From CAYNHZ01 sp964397445 (lineage in GTDB: Bacteria; Bacteroidota; Bacteroidia; Bacteroidales; UBA932): a DNA stretch of 64,000 nucleotides. The DNA lies in contig CAYNHZ010000002.1 of the NCBI GenBank assembly GCA_964397445.1, positions 248,001-312,000 of the forward strand, in the 5' to 3' direction. Positions 26,617 through 36,900 of the stretch are shown piece by piece. The notes beneath the pieces are model-generated. The model did no database searches. It was not told where the DNA came from and saw only the letters and a list, made by a program, of their open reading frames with translations. Within the stretch, counting starts at the first letter, position 1. Every line of letters begins with the position of its first letter. The translations under genes and the position numbers were made by a program.

Positions 26617-29600
26617 ATGTTTGACGCAATTGTTAATTTCTCGATTCGGAAAAAATTATTTGTTGGTCTGACCACAATTTTTTTGTTGATCGGAGGGATA
26701 TATTCGATGATAACACTTCCGGTTGATGCCGTTCCGGATATCACTAATAATCAGGTTCAAATAGTTACAATCTCGCCGACACTTGCTCCTCAAGAGGTTG
26801 AGAAACTCATAACTTTTCCAATTGAGATAGCTATGAGTAATATAATGAATGTAATAGAGATTCGGTCTGTTTCCAGATTCGGATTGAGTGTTGTGACTGT
26901 TGTTTTCGAGGAGAACATTCCCACTCTCGATGCCAGACAATTGGTGAATGAACAGATTCAAACGGTCTCCGGAGAGATTCCTTCTTCATTAGGGGTGCCT
27001 ACTATGATGCCCATTTCCACCGGGTTAGGAGAGATATACCAATATTATTTGGAGGTTGATCCGAAATATAAGGATAAATATAATGCAATGGAACTCAGAA
27101 CTATACAGGATTGGGTTGTAAAAAGAAATATGTCTGGAATTCCAGGTATAGTGGAGATCAATAGTTTTGGAGGATATTTAAAGCAATATGAGGTTGCTAT
27201 AGATCCTGATGCACTCTTCTCTCTGAATATTACAATATTAGAAGTATTTGATGCCTTGAGTAAAAACAATCAAAACACTGGAGGGGCATATATTGAAAAA
27301 AATAAGCGTGCCTATTATATCAGGTCAGAAGGGATGATTAAAGGGGTTGAGGATATTGAGAATGTGGTTATTACAAATAGGGGAGGTGTTCCTATTCATA
27401 TCAAGGATGTTGCAAAAGTAAATTTAGGGTCCCCGAAGCGGTTCGGTGCAATGACAATTGATGGTGAGGAGGAGTGTGTTGGTGGAATTGCGATGATGCT
27501 TAAAGGGGCAAATGCCAATCAAGTCACGGAAGAGCTTGAAAAAAGGGTTGAAAAAGTGCAAGAGATGCTTCCTGATGGGGTTAAAATTTCCCCCTATCTA
27601 AATAGGTCTGAGCTTGTAAGCAGAAATATTTCGACCGTTATTTTCAATCTTATTGAGGGAGCTATCATTGTATTTCTTGTACTTATACTCTTTTTAGGAA
27701 ATGTTCGAGGAGGGTTGATAGTGGCTTCAGTTATTCCATTAGCGATGTTGTTTGCTTTTATAATGATGAGACTTTTAGGTGTCTCTGCAAATTTAATGAG
27801 CCTTGGAGCGATCGATTTTGGAATTGTGGTAGATGGGGCAATAGTGATTGTAGAGGGAATTTTGGCACATATCTACACTAAGAAATTTGATGGTAAAACA
27901 TTGACTAAAAGTGAGATGGAGAATGAAGTCGCCAAAGGTGTTAGCTCTGTTATCCGCTCAGCTACATTTGCAGTATTGATTATATTGATAGTGTTTTTCC
28001 CGATATTGACATTAAAAGGTATTGAAGGTAAATACTTTACACCGATGGCGCAGACTTTAGTATTTTGCATTATTGGGGCATTGATATTATCATTGACATA
28101 TGTTCCTATGATGAGTTCACTGATTTTGAAACGTAAAATCAGTTTGAAGCCAACATTTGCGGATAGATTTTTCAAATGGCTTAACGGGATCTACCAAAAG
28201 AGTTTAGCATTTGCCTTAAAACATTCTTGGGGAAGTGTTATAACTGCTTTTGCTGCCCTTGCATTTAGTTTGTTTATTTTTACAAAACTCGGATCAGAAT
28301 TTATTCCAACCCTTGATGAGGGTGATTTTGCAATGCAAATGACTTTACCGGCGGGAAGCTCTCTGACTCAGAGTATTGAGGTGTCAAAACAGGCTGAGAA
28401 GGTTCTTTTAAGTAATTTTCCTGAAATAAAGCACGTTGTAGCAAAGATTGGGACTGCAGAGGTACCTACAGATCCTATGGCAGTAGAAGATGCAGATATT
28501 ATGATAGTTATGAAGCCGTTTAAGGAGTGGGTAAGTGCCAAATCAAGATCGGAAATGGTTGATAAAATGAAATCATCCTTAGATACTGTGTCTGGTGCAG
28601 AATTTAATTTTAGTCAACCAATACAGCTGAGATTCAATGAATTGATGACAGGTTCAAAGGCGGATATAGCTATTAAACTTTATGGAGAGGATATGGAAGA
28701 GCTCTATAAAAAGGGGATTGAGGCTTCTAATTATATCAAGAAAATTCCAGGTGCAAGTGATGTTTTGGTTGAACAAGCTATGGGGCTTCCCCAATTAGTT
28801 GTAAATTACGATAGGGATAAGATAGCTCGTTATGGTGTTAATATTGAGGAGATTAATGATATTATTAGAACAGCCTATGCTGGAGAAAGTTCAGGAATTG
28901 TATTTGAGAATGAAAGACGATTTGATCTTGTGGTAAGGCTTGATAAAGAAAAATTTGCCGATCTAAATCTTCATAGATTCTTTGTTAGAACTGGTGAAGG
29001 GGTGCAAATTCCAGTAAGTGAGCTTGCAAGAGTTGATTATGTTCAAGGGCCGTTGCAAATAAATAGAGACGCTACCAAAAGACGTATTGTGATTGGTGTC
29101 AATGTTCGTGGTGCAGACATTGGAAAAGTTGTTGCTCAAATTCAAAACACACTTGATGAGAACATTAAATTGCAGCCAGGATACCATTTCGAATATGGAG
29201 GACAATTTGAAAATCTCCAAAATGCGATAAATACCCTATTAATAGTAATTCCCGTTGCGTTGATGCTTATATTGTTACTCCTATTTTTTGCATTTAAGAG
29301 TATTACCTACTCGTTAGTTGTCTTTACCACTATTCCACTCTCATTGATTGGGGGAATTCTTGCCCTCTATGCAAGGGGATTACCTTTCAGTATCTCTGCA
29401 GGGGTAGGCTTTATTGCCCTCTTCGGGGTTGCAGTTCTAAATGGGATTTTGATGATCAACCACTTTAGGGAGTTAAGAAATGCATCACCATATAAGTTAT
29501 CTGTAATGAGAGTAATAGAGAGAAGTACTCCCCATTTGCTTAGACCTGTGTTTTTAACAGGAATTGTTGCCTCTCTCGGATTTATTCCGATGGCGATTGC

Positions 29601-30969
29601 AACCTCTGCCGGGGCTGAAGTTCAAAGGCCACTTGCCACTGTAGTCATTGGAGGACTATTGGTATCCACTGTATTAACACTAATCATTATTCCGGTTTTC
29701 TACAGACTTGTCCAAACAAGCCGCATTGCGATAGCCAAATCATTTATTTCTAAATTATTAGCAATTGGAGTAGTGTTTATTCTAATCCCCATTGCCTCTC
29801 AAGCTCAAATTGATATTCAAAAGCAAAATAATGTTAAGGCTCAAACGACAAATTATATCACATTGGATCAAGCAATATCAATGGCTTTGTCAAATGATCC
29901 AAGGATGAAGGTGGCAGCGGCAGCAATTGAAAGGAACAAAGCATCGAAGGGGGAATCTTGGGAAATCACCCCAACTTCTATCGAATACGGTGGTGGGCAA
30001 ATAAATGGTACAAGATATGATAATCAGTTAATTATAAGCCAATCTATCGGTTCACCCATCACCCCATTCTATAAAAATGCCCTTGCCAAAAATAGAACTC
30101 TCAATGCGACTATTATGGCGGAAATAGTTAAACGTGAAATAGTTGCAGAGGTTAAAAGGGCTTGGATCACCTATATTTATACAAATAAAATCAACGAGTT
30201 GTACACCACCCAGAAAGAACTTGCAGACAAACTTTATTTAGGGGATAAATTGAGGTACGATATGGGTGAGATAAGTTTATTGGAAGAAAAAGCAAGTGAA
30301 TCACTCTCATTAACAACATATACCCAGCTTCTTCAAGCCCAAAAAGAGTATAAAATGGCAGCTGAGAGATTGAGATGGGTTTGTTTCTCGCAAATACCTA
30401 TCACCCCGTCCGATACAAATATAAATATAACAGATCCTTCCACACTTCAATTGGATAGCACTTCATTACTGTATTCAAATTATTATCAAGGGTTAAATAA
30501 AGAACAGAGGGCAATTTTGAATGTTGAAAAAAGCCGGATAAGTCCTGAAATTTTCGCCTCATATCACAGACAGACAATTGTACCGGAAAAAGGGCTCAAT
30601 TCATACAGTGTTGGGATTACTTTTCCTATAATTTTCAATACTCAACTTAGCAAAATACGTCAAGCGAAATATGCTCTGGCTGAGACCGAAGGTCAATCGG
30701 AAGCAGCTATGAGAGAGATCAATATGCATCGCTCTGAACTTTATATGCAGATAGAGTTACTAAAAGAAAACATTGAAATATATGACAGCACTCTACTTGA
30801 TCAGGCAAAGGAGTTGAGAAGGGCTACTCAATTGCAGTTGAATAACAATAATATTGATATTTCACAAGCGATTCAAGCGATAAATAGTGCTATAAAGATA
30901 GAGGAATCTTATATTTACACTCTATATCAATACAATATTGCACTTCTTGAATATGAGATGTATAAATAA
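26617..30969 (+). CDS. CusA/CzcA-type RND pump fused to a TolC-like outer-membrane factor
   Basis: This 1450-residue fusion has an HME-RND pump at residues 1 to about 1040: N-terminal TM1 (IRKKLFVGLTTIFLL), periplasmic porter DAVPDITNNQVQI typical of CzcA/CusA, the TM4 motif DFGIVVDGAIVIVEG with acidic residues of the proton relay, and the second TM block ending ATVVIGGLLVSTVLTLIIIPVFYRL. A signal-peptide-like stretch (about 1044-1066, ending ASQAQ) precedes a TolC/CzcC-like domain of about 385 residues (YITLDQAISMALSNDP, then AEVKRAWITY and long coiled-coil helices). Such pumps export heavy metals; the substrate here is not determined. It is followed by its adaptor and a LytTR two-component system. 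The start avoids the promoter at 26579. Confidence 0.9.
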   Translation: MFDAIVNFSIRKKLFVGLTTIFLLIGGIYSMITLPVDAVPDITNNQVQIVTISPTLAPQEVEKLITFPIEIAMSNIMNVIEIRSVSRFGLSVVTVVFEENIPTLDARQLVNEQIQTVSGEIPSSLGVPTMMPISTGLGEIYQYYLEVDPKYKDKYNAMELRTIQDWVVKRNMSGIPGIVEINSFGGYLKQYEVAIDPDALFSLNITILEVFDALSKNNQNTGGAYIEKNKRAYYIRSEGMIKGVEDIENVVITNRGGVPIHIKDVAKVNLGSPKRFGAMTIDGEEECVGGIAMMLKGANANQVTEELEKRVEKVQEMLPDGVKISPYLNRSELVSRNISTVIFNLIEGAIIVFLVLILFLGNVRGGLIVASVIPLAMLFAFIMMRLLGVSANLMSLGAIDFGIVVDGAIVIVEGILAHIYTKKFDGKTLTKSEMENEVAKGVSSVIRSATFAVLIILIVFFPILTLKGIEGKYFTPMAQTLVFCIIGALILSLTYVPMMSSLILKRKISLKPTFADRFFKWLNGIYQKSLAFALKHSWGSVITAFAALAFSLFIFTKLGSEFIPTLDEGDFAMQMTLPAGSSLTQSIEVSKQAEKVLLSNFPEIKHVVAKIGTAEVPTDPMAVEDADIMIVMKPFKEWVSAKSRSEMVDKMKSSLDTVSGAEFNFSQPIQLRFNELMTGSKADIAIKLYGEDMEELYKKGIEASNYIKKIPGASDVLVEQAMGLPQLVVNYDRDKIARYGVNIEEINDIIRTAYAGESSGIVFENERRFDLVVRLDKEKFADLNLHRFFVRTGEGVQIPVSELARVDYVQGPLQINRDATKRRIVIGVNVRGADIGKVVAQIQNTLDENIKLQPGYHFEYGGQFENLQNAINTLLIVIPVALMLILLLLFFAFKSITYSLVVFTTIPLSLIGGILALYARGLPFSISAGVGFIALFGVAVLNGILMINHFRELRNASPYKLSVMRVIERSTPHLLRPVFLTGIVASLGFIPMAIATSAGAEVQRPLATVVIGGLLVSTVLTLIIIPVFYRLVQTSRIAIAKSFISKLLAIGVVFILIPIASQAQIDIQKQNNVKAQTTNYITLDQAISMALSNDPRMKVAAAAIERNKASKGESWEITPTSIEYGGGQINGTRYDNQLIISQSIGSPITPFYKNALAKNRTLNATIMAEIVKREIVAEVKRAWITYIYTNKINELYTTQKELADKLYLGDKLRYDMGEISLLEEKASESLSLTTYTQLLQAQKEYKMAAERLRWVCFSQIPITPSDTNINITDPSTLQLDSTSLLYSNYYQGLNKEQRAILNVEKSRISPEIFASYHRQTIVPEKGLNSYSVGITFPIIFNTQLSKIRQAKYALAETEGQSEAAMREINMHRSELYMQIELLKENIEIYDSTLLDQAKELRRATQLQLNNNNIDISQAIQAINSAIKIEESYIYTLYQYNIALLEYEMYK

Positions 30970-30998
30970 TTTTAGAAATGTGTAAACAATTTCATACA

Positions 30999-31877
30999 AT
31001 GAAAAAACTAATAATATTTTCCACAATAATTCTTTTATTGTTTTCCTGTTCCTCACCAAAGGGTGAAGAGACGCAAATTTCCGAGGCTGTTTTAGATACA
31101 ATTATCACAAGTGTCGATTCGATTGATGCTGTCAGCGGTGCTACAAATGTTGAGAACGCATTGATGATAAATGGGACAATAACTATTCCGCCAGAGAATA
31201 ATATTACTATTTCCCTACCAATCAGTGGGATAATAACTTCATTTTCCTTACTTCCAGGTACTTATGTTAGAAAAGGTGAGACTATTGCTGTACTCGAAAA
31301 CACGGAGTTTATTGATATGCAACAATCTTATCTTGATGCTGCCTCCCAGACTGAATATTTAGAGACAGAGTATAATCGTCAGAAAAATCTTGCAGATCAA
31401 GATGTTACATCTAAAAAGAAATATCAAGAGAGCAAGGCTTATTTCCTTTCATCAAAGAGTAAAAAAGAGGCAATGGCAGCAAAATTGTCTATGTTAGGGA
31501 TCTCTCCGAGCAAAGTTGAAAGTGATGGGATCGTAGAGAAATTAGTTGTAATCGCTCCCAAAAGCGGATATATTTCATATGTTGGGGTAAATAAAGGCAA
31601 ATATATCAATGCAGGGGAGTCTATCTGCCAGATCATCAATAAAAGTGAGATATTATTGAGTCTAATAACTTATGAAAAAGATATTAATAAATTGGAGATA
31701 GGACAGATTATTGAGTTTAAAGTCAATGGTATAGAGGGTAAAATGTATAAAGCAGTTATTACCGCTATTGACCAGAATGTAGATTCTGTAAATCGTTCTA
31801 TTCGGGTGTATGCAAAATCAAAAACAACAGAAGACTATTTCAGACCGGGTATGTATGTGATAGCGATTATAAAATAA
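30999..31877 (+). CDS. RND efflux membrane-fusion (adaptor) lipoprotein, CusB/HlyD type
   Basis: This 292-residue protein (from ATG 30999; an ATG at 30978 adds seven residues ahead of the signal) has a lipoprotein signal MKKLIIFSTIILLLFSCSS with the cysteine near residue 18. A lipoyl/barrel-sandwich half (ISLPISGIITSFSLLPGTYVRKGETIAVLEN, about 70-105), a helical hairpin, the second barrel half (VIAPKSGYISYVGVNKGKYINAGESICQI) and a beta-barrel end (RSIRVYAKSK, FRPGMYVIAII) follow. It bridges the inner-membrane pump and the outer-membrane factor. The gene starts 29 bases after the pump, in one operon. No metal-binding Met/His cluster is visible at the N-terminus, unlike CusB. Confidence 0.9.
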   Translation: MKKLIIFSTIILLLFSCSSPKGEETQISEAVLDTIITSVDSIDAVSGATNVENALMINGTITIPPENNITISLPISGIITSFSLLPGTYVRKGETIAVLENTEFIDMQQSYLDAASQTEYLETEYNRQKNLADQDVTSKKKYQESKAYFLSSKSKKEAMAAKLSMLGISPSKVESDGIVEKLVVIAPKSGYISYVGVNKGKYINAGESICQIINKSEILLSLITYEKDINKLEIGQIIEFKVNGIEGKMYKAVITAIDQNVDSVNRSIRVYAKSKTTEDYFRPGMYVIAIIK

Positions 31878-31890
31878 AACATATTAGGAT

Positions 31891-32940
31891 ATGATTTACA
31901 GAATTATAATTGTAATATTATCTGCACTTGTATCTGTTTTGGTACATTTTCCTGAACTGATCTCAATGCTCAATTTTGATGGCAATTTCAACCCTTTCGG
32001 CAAGATAACAATTGCAGAGATCTCTTGTGAAATAGGATACTTATTTATTACCTTATTAATTCTATTTGCTATAAACGGCTACTTGTTTAAATTTTATAAC
32101 AAAAAGCATATCATAAAATGGTCTTTAGTATTTATTTCATTTATAATCACTTGGATTTTAAGCAGTTTACTTGGCCACCTCTTTATTTTATTGAGAGATT
32201 ATATACAGATACCTGCCATTAATGTCACTTTACATCACTACCTCCACCCTTTACGAGATTTTATCATCTCATTCGTCGTTACAGGGGGAAGTTATATAAT
32301 GTATCTTGTTGCGAGAGATCAATCTATTGTACTTGAAAATCAGGAACTCAGGACGGAAAATTTACGCAACCAATATGAATCGCTCAAAAATCAATTAAAT
32401 CCACATATGCTTTTTAACTCCCTCAACACATTGAACATATTGATAAGAGAGTCGCCTCAAAAAGCACAGAATTATACTTGTGAGCTTTCAAAAGTGCTTC
32501 GCTATACACTTCAAACATCTGAATCAAAGTGTGTTACATTGGTACAAGAGATGGCGTTTGTGGATGCATATATATTCCTTCTCAAACAAAGATATGAGGA
32601 GAATCTGAATTTTGTGATCAGAATAGACAAAATGTATGAGGGGTATTATATCCCTCCAATGGCTGTTCAGATGCTTATTGAAAATGGGGTTAAACATAAT
32701 GAAATTAGCAGTAAAAGGCCTATGGAGATGACAATTTGTACAGATGAGGAGAGGTTGACTGTCTCAAATCCAATTCAACCGAAAATCAGCACTTCAAAGG
32801 GGGACGGAATCGGTCTTAATAATCTAAATAAACGGTACAATCTCCTTTTTAAGCAAGATATTCTGATCTCAATTGAGAATAATATTTACAAAGTAATTTT
32901 ACCGTTAGCAAAACATTGCAATGAAAGTTCTAATAATTGA
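31891..32940 (+). CDS. LytS/YehU-family sensor histidine kinase
   Basis: This 349-residue membrane kinase has four N-terminal TM segments (about 1-25, 45-65, 75-100, 120-145), a short coiled-coil linker (VLENQELRTENLRNQYESLK), then the His_kinase (PF06580-type) domain with phosphoacceptor region NQLNPHMLFNSLNTLN. The usual NPHFLFN has Met instead of Phe. The ATPase part has IENGVKHNE (N box) and a GDGIGLNNLNKRY (G box). No sensor domain beyond the membrane part is present. It overlaps the response regulator by 20 bases and lies 13 bases after the adaptor, so it probably controls the pump operon. Confidence 0.92.
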   Translation: MIYRIIIVILSALVSVLVHFPELISMLNFDGNFNPFGKITIAEISCEIGYLFITLLILFAINGYLFKFYNKKHIIKWSLVFISFIITWILSSLLGHLFILLRDYIQIPAINVTLHHYLHPLRDFIISFVVTGGSYIMYLVARDQSIVLENQELRTENLRNQYESLKNQLNPHMLFNSLNTLNILIRESPQKAQNYTCELSKVLRYTLQTSESKCVTLVQEMAFVDAYIFLLKQRYEENLNFVIRIDKMYEGYYIPPMAVQMLIENGVKHNEISSKRPMEMTICTDEERLTVSNPIQPKISTSKGDGIGLNNLNKRYNLLFKQDILISIENNIYKVILPLAKHCNESSNN

Positions 32941-33691
32941 AGATGAAAAAGCCGCTGCAAGAAACCTAAGCTCACTACTTGCGGGAATTAATCCAAACAT
33001 CGTTATAATCAAAGTTTTAGACAATGTGATGGAGAGTATAGATTGGCTTACTCATAATCCGCAACCCGAATTGATCTTTATGGATATCCACCTTGCAGAC
33101 GGATCTGCATTTGACATTTTCGAAAGATGTCAAGTCAATTCACCTATTATTTTTACAACCGCATATGATGAATATGCTATTAAAGCATTTAAAGTCAATA
33201 GTATTGACTATCTATTAAAACCTATTGACGAGATTGATTTGCGAAAGTCTATTGAAAAATTTAACAAGACTGCCTCTGTGACAGATAATATTAGCAAGGA
33301 GTCTATAAATCTATTAATCAATTCATTAAAAGGTAAAAAATGGACAACACATCTTCTTATTCCAATGAAAGGTAACAAAATGATTCCCCTTTTTATAGGG
33401 GACATCGCTCACTTTCGAATCGAAGAGGGGTTTGTGCGTGCTAAAACACACGATCTGCGTGTTTTTACAGTGCCTCATACACTTGAACAACTATATGATA
33501 TGATAGATTCATCTATCTTCTTTAGAGTAAATAGGCAATATATTGTCTCAAAAAATGATATTGCCCATATAGAACTTTGGTTTGGGGGAAGGCTTTCAAT
33601 CAAATTAAAATCGTCTCCCGATGCCAAAATCATAATTAACAAACCTCGGGTAGCTGATTTTAAGGTATGGTTAACAGGATGTGGAGATTAA
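32921..33691 (+). CDS. LytTR-family response regulator
   Basis: This 256-residue regulator has a receiver domain (residues 1-120; acidic pocket IIEDE, phosphoacceptor Asp in LIFMDIHLADGSAF near residue 55, TAYDEYA switch, Lys in YLLKPID) and a C-terminal LytTR DNA-binding domain (about 150-250: MIPLFIGDIAHFRIEEGF, FRVNRQYIVSKNDI). It pairs with the overlapping kinase gene. LytTR regulators bind pairs of short imperfect repeats; a likely target is the promoter near 26579, but I could not see a convincing repeat there. Confidence 0.94.
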   Translation: MKVLIIEDEKAAARNLSSLLAGINPNIVIIKVLDNVMESIDWLTHNPQPELIFMDIHLADGSAFDIFERCQVNSPIIFTTAYDEYAIKAFKVNSIDYLLKPIDEIDLRKSIEKFNKTASVTDNISKESINLLINSLKGKKWTTHLLIPMKGNKMIPLFIGDIAHFRIEEGFVRAKTHDLRVFTVPHTLEQLYDMIDSSIFFRVNRQYIVSKNDIAHIELWFGGRLSIKLKSSPDAKIIINKPRVADFKVWLTGCGD

Positions 33692-33711
33692 AATAAATAG
33701 ATCTAATAAAA

Positions 33712-33748
33712 AAGAGAGCGACTAAAAAGAATTTTTTAGCCGCTCTCA
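33712..33748 (-). terminator. Hairpin terminator between the LytTR regulator and the amidase gene
   Basis: GAGAGCG (33714-33720) and CGCTCTC (33741-33747) plus the inner CTAAAAA/TTTTTAG pairs form a long stem. On the minus strand it is followed by TTTTTTATT, so it would end transcripts from the minus-strand amidase; it may also stop the plus-strand operon. The 190 bases to 33936 show nothing else. Confidence 0.7.
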
Positions 33749-33936
33749 CCCTACAACTTAAAAATTGAAAACTATTGAAAGAACTTTTACTCTGATATGA
33801 TTAAAACATTTTCAGAGGTTTGTAAATAGTTTATCACCCATCTACGATGCAAAAGTAATTATCCAATTTGTGAAAAGTGTTACCAATTCGGCCCAATTTA
33901 TTATCAATTAAAATTTGGGTATTTTATATATGATAA

Positions 33937-36900
33937 TTATCGAAAAAAGAAGTCAATTATTTCACCGATTAGAGTGTCTATTTCGTATTGTGAATGAAGG
34001 GCCTCGATAGGAAATCCGAGTGAAACACTTTTATAACTCTCTCCTTTTGAAGCTACTCCGGCAGAGATATTATTGTCACCATATCTAAAGATAGTCCAAC
34101 TGTTTTTTCCACAAGGAATTATTCCGTCAGGAGAATTGACACTATAGACAGTAGAATTTGGATGAGTGAATATCGAATAAATCTGTTTTCCTATCCCATA
34201 AGGATTTGGTGCTGGATTGATAACACCGGTTGCAGAAGCTTTTGATGAGATCCATTGATATTTAAAGGTATTCTTAACGAAATCTCTTGATTGTTGAAGT
34301 GGTTTGCATATCGAATCTATCAGTTTTAACTCCTCATTTTTTTTATTAAATATAGACAATAAAGAGTCTGTATTTGGAGTTATTTTGATTAATGAGGCCT
34401 TGATTTTCTCTCTTTGATCGAAATATAACATTTTTCGGGTGTTCTCATAAATGCCGTCCCAAACATCAGTTGCAATATATGAGCCTGACAACAATAGATT
34501 GCCCTTGCCTGTTAAACAATAGTGAGTTAATATGTTTTGTAATTTGATAGGGAACACTTCAAATCGGATTTTAGATGCCCCTTTTCTCCCAATTTGAGTG
34601 GAGATCTGTTTCCCCATAATCAAATCGATAACTTTATAATTTGTTATATCTATATCTCCGTTTATAAGTCCGTCTCTACTGCACGACTCAAATTGTATCC
34701 CTTTTTTAGCAAAAGCTATACCGTGAACAAATGGATAATCAAAGGAATTTCCGGCAACGATCGAAGTTTCGTAGTCTCCATTTGAGGCTCCAAATCCGGG
34801 GGAGTCATCATCTGTCCAAAAGGCAGATCGGTCAAATTGGAATTGATTTCCTACATAGGAGTAGTCTTTGATATAACCAACACCTGCATCGATATAATCA
34901 CAAAATCCAGCACGGGTACTATCTTTTGTAGCAAATGAGGCCGGGGCAGATATTCTATCGAAACCATTAACAATAAGAACTTTACCAGAATGTGGGTCCG
35001 TATCGGCAGAGGGTTGAGATGATAGAGAGAGTGTTTCACTTGGGAATGAGCACCCTCCTGAATTGATTGCGACAACTTTGTAGCTATAGATTAGTCCTGG
35101 CTGAATCGGGAGGAGACAAGAGTTTCCTTTCACTACAACACCATTATCAAAACCGCTACTATTTCCAGCTCTTAAATCTTCTCTACTAAATTTTTCATTG
35201 GAAATATCGAGAAGGTTGACAATTCTGGTGTAAATTATGAATGATTCCGGATTGGCACTCGTTTCTAATGTATCTATTGTGGGCTTCCACTCAAGATGGG
35301 CATTTCTCCCATCGTTAGTAATGGTCGCCGAGAAGGAGTTAATCGGGAGGGGCTGAACTACATAAGGGATATTGTTTTTGAAAGAGAGAAACTTGAGTAT
35401 CCCTTTGTATATGGCACGAGAAACGGTAAATTTAAAATTAGGATCGAGTCCGTAACGCATATCTGCAAAATTCTGATGAGAAAGGAGCTCCAAAAGAAGA
35501 GATGGAACATTGGGTTGGCGTGATTCGAAATAGGAGCGATCCCAAAGACCTCTCCTTGTCCAATTGGGTTCAAAAGAAGAGCGAATATCGGTGACTAATT
35601 GGGTCTGAATCATATCGGAAAGTTCTCTCGATGAGATGCGAGGGAGCTTATTAGGAAAGAGATCTGAATTTTCAGAAAACCTTGTATATATAGATAGTGT
35701 ACCTATTATTGAATCTGTTAGGGAGATCCCCGCATCGGAATGGAGGGCCAAAGAGAGGTCGATAGGAATTTTATAGCCATCAGATAGAGCATTTACCCAA
35801 GATCCTCTGGATTTATAATCATCCTTATAATCATCAGATTCTGAGTTTTGAGAATAGACCTCATTTGGAAATCCTGCCCATTGAAGCCAATATCTTGCAG
35901 CCTCGGCATATCGAGGGTAACCACTGATTATGGGAGATATTACAAACCCATAACCATTAGTGCCTAAATGATTTGCCGGCTTTCTTGCAATATTACCCAT
36001 CCCTCCACCAAATTTGACAGCATCAGCGACTACTACATTATCAGAACCACTTTTTGAGGTGGACAGATTGTGCAATACAACCCCATAGTCGCTCTTCCCT
36101 TTGGGAAAATTGAAGGTTCCGAGATAGACCCAAGTACCACCACCGATTTGCTGATTGACTTTGAATAGGGTATTTCCTCCGAGATGGGTAACTGTGTAAT
36201 ATACACAATCAGAGCTGTTTTCAAGTGATTGGTAAGAGACATAAACTGCGTATCGGTCAGATTTGGTAAAAGTGGGCCGCCAACAAGCAAACGATGTGTG
36301 TTTCAGATGATTAATCGTTCCGTTTTGACAAACTATTTTTCTTGCATTGCCCATTTTAAAGGGATTCTCTCCAGAAACATAAACAGATTTTGGGTTTGCA
36401 AATCCCTCAATCCCCGTATCTTCCCAATGTTTAGAGGTGTTTGAAGTATATTCATAATAATCTTCCCCACAATTATCTACGATTATCTCCTCCTTCTGAT
36501 AATCCCTTTCTCGAGGCAGTGCTACACAGGCTCCGGCATTTTCCAACATCGGCACAATAAATGGTAATACATAACTCTGAGTAAAAAGGTCTTCTACAGT
36601 TTCAAATACCCTTGATCTCTGCCATTCCCATCTCAAAAGTGATTGCTCATAATAATATCCGTGGCTTTGCCACAATGCAATGTGCCTCTCTTGAAGTCCG
36701 TTTGTTATTTCAACAGGTATAGAGAGGGGGGTAACCCACTTATTCACGGCCTCTATTTTGGCGAGAGTATTTCCCTCATCTGAGGAGCCTGAACAATCTA
36801 TGATATCGGAGAATTGCCTCCCTGAAAAATAGGGTGATGAGAGATCTTCCAATTTAGTCCTCATTGAGAACAACTCAAGTTTTAACTTCTTGTATTTATC

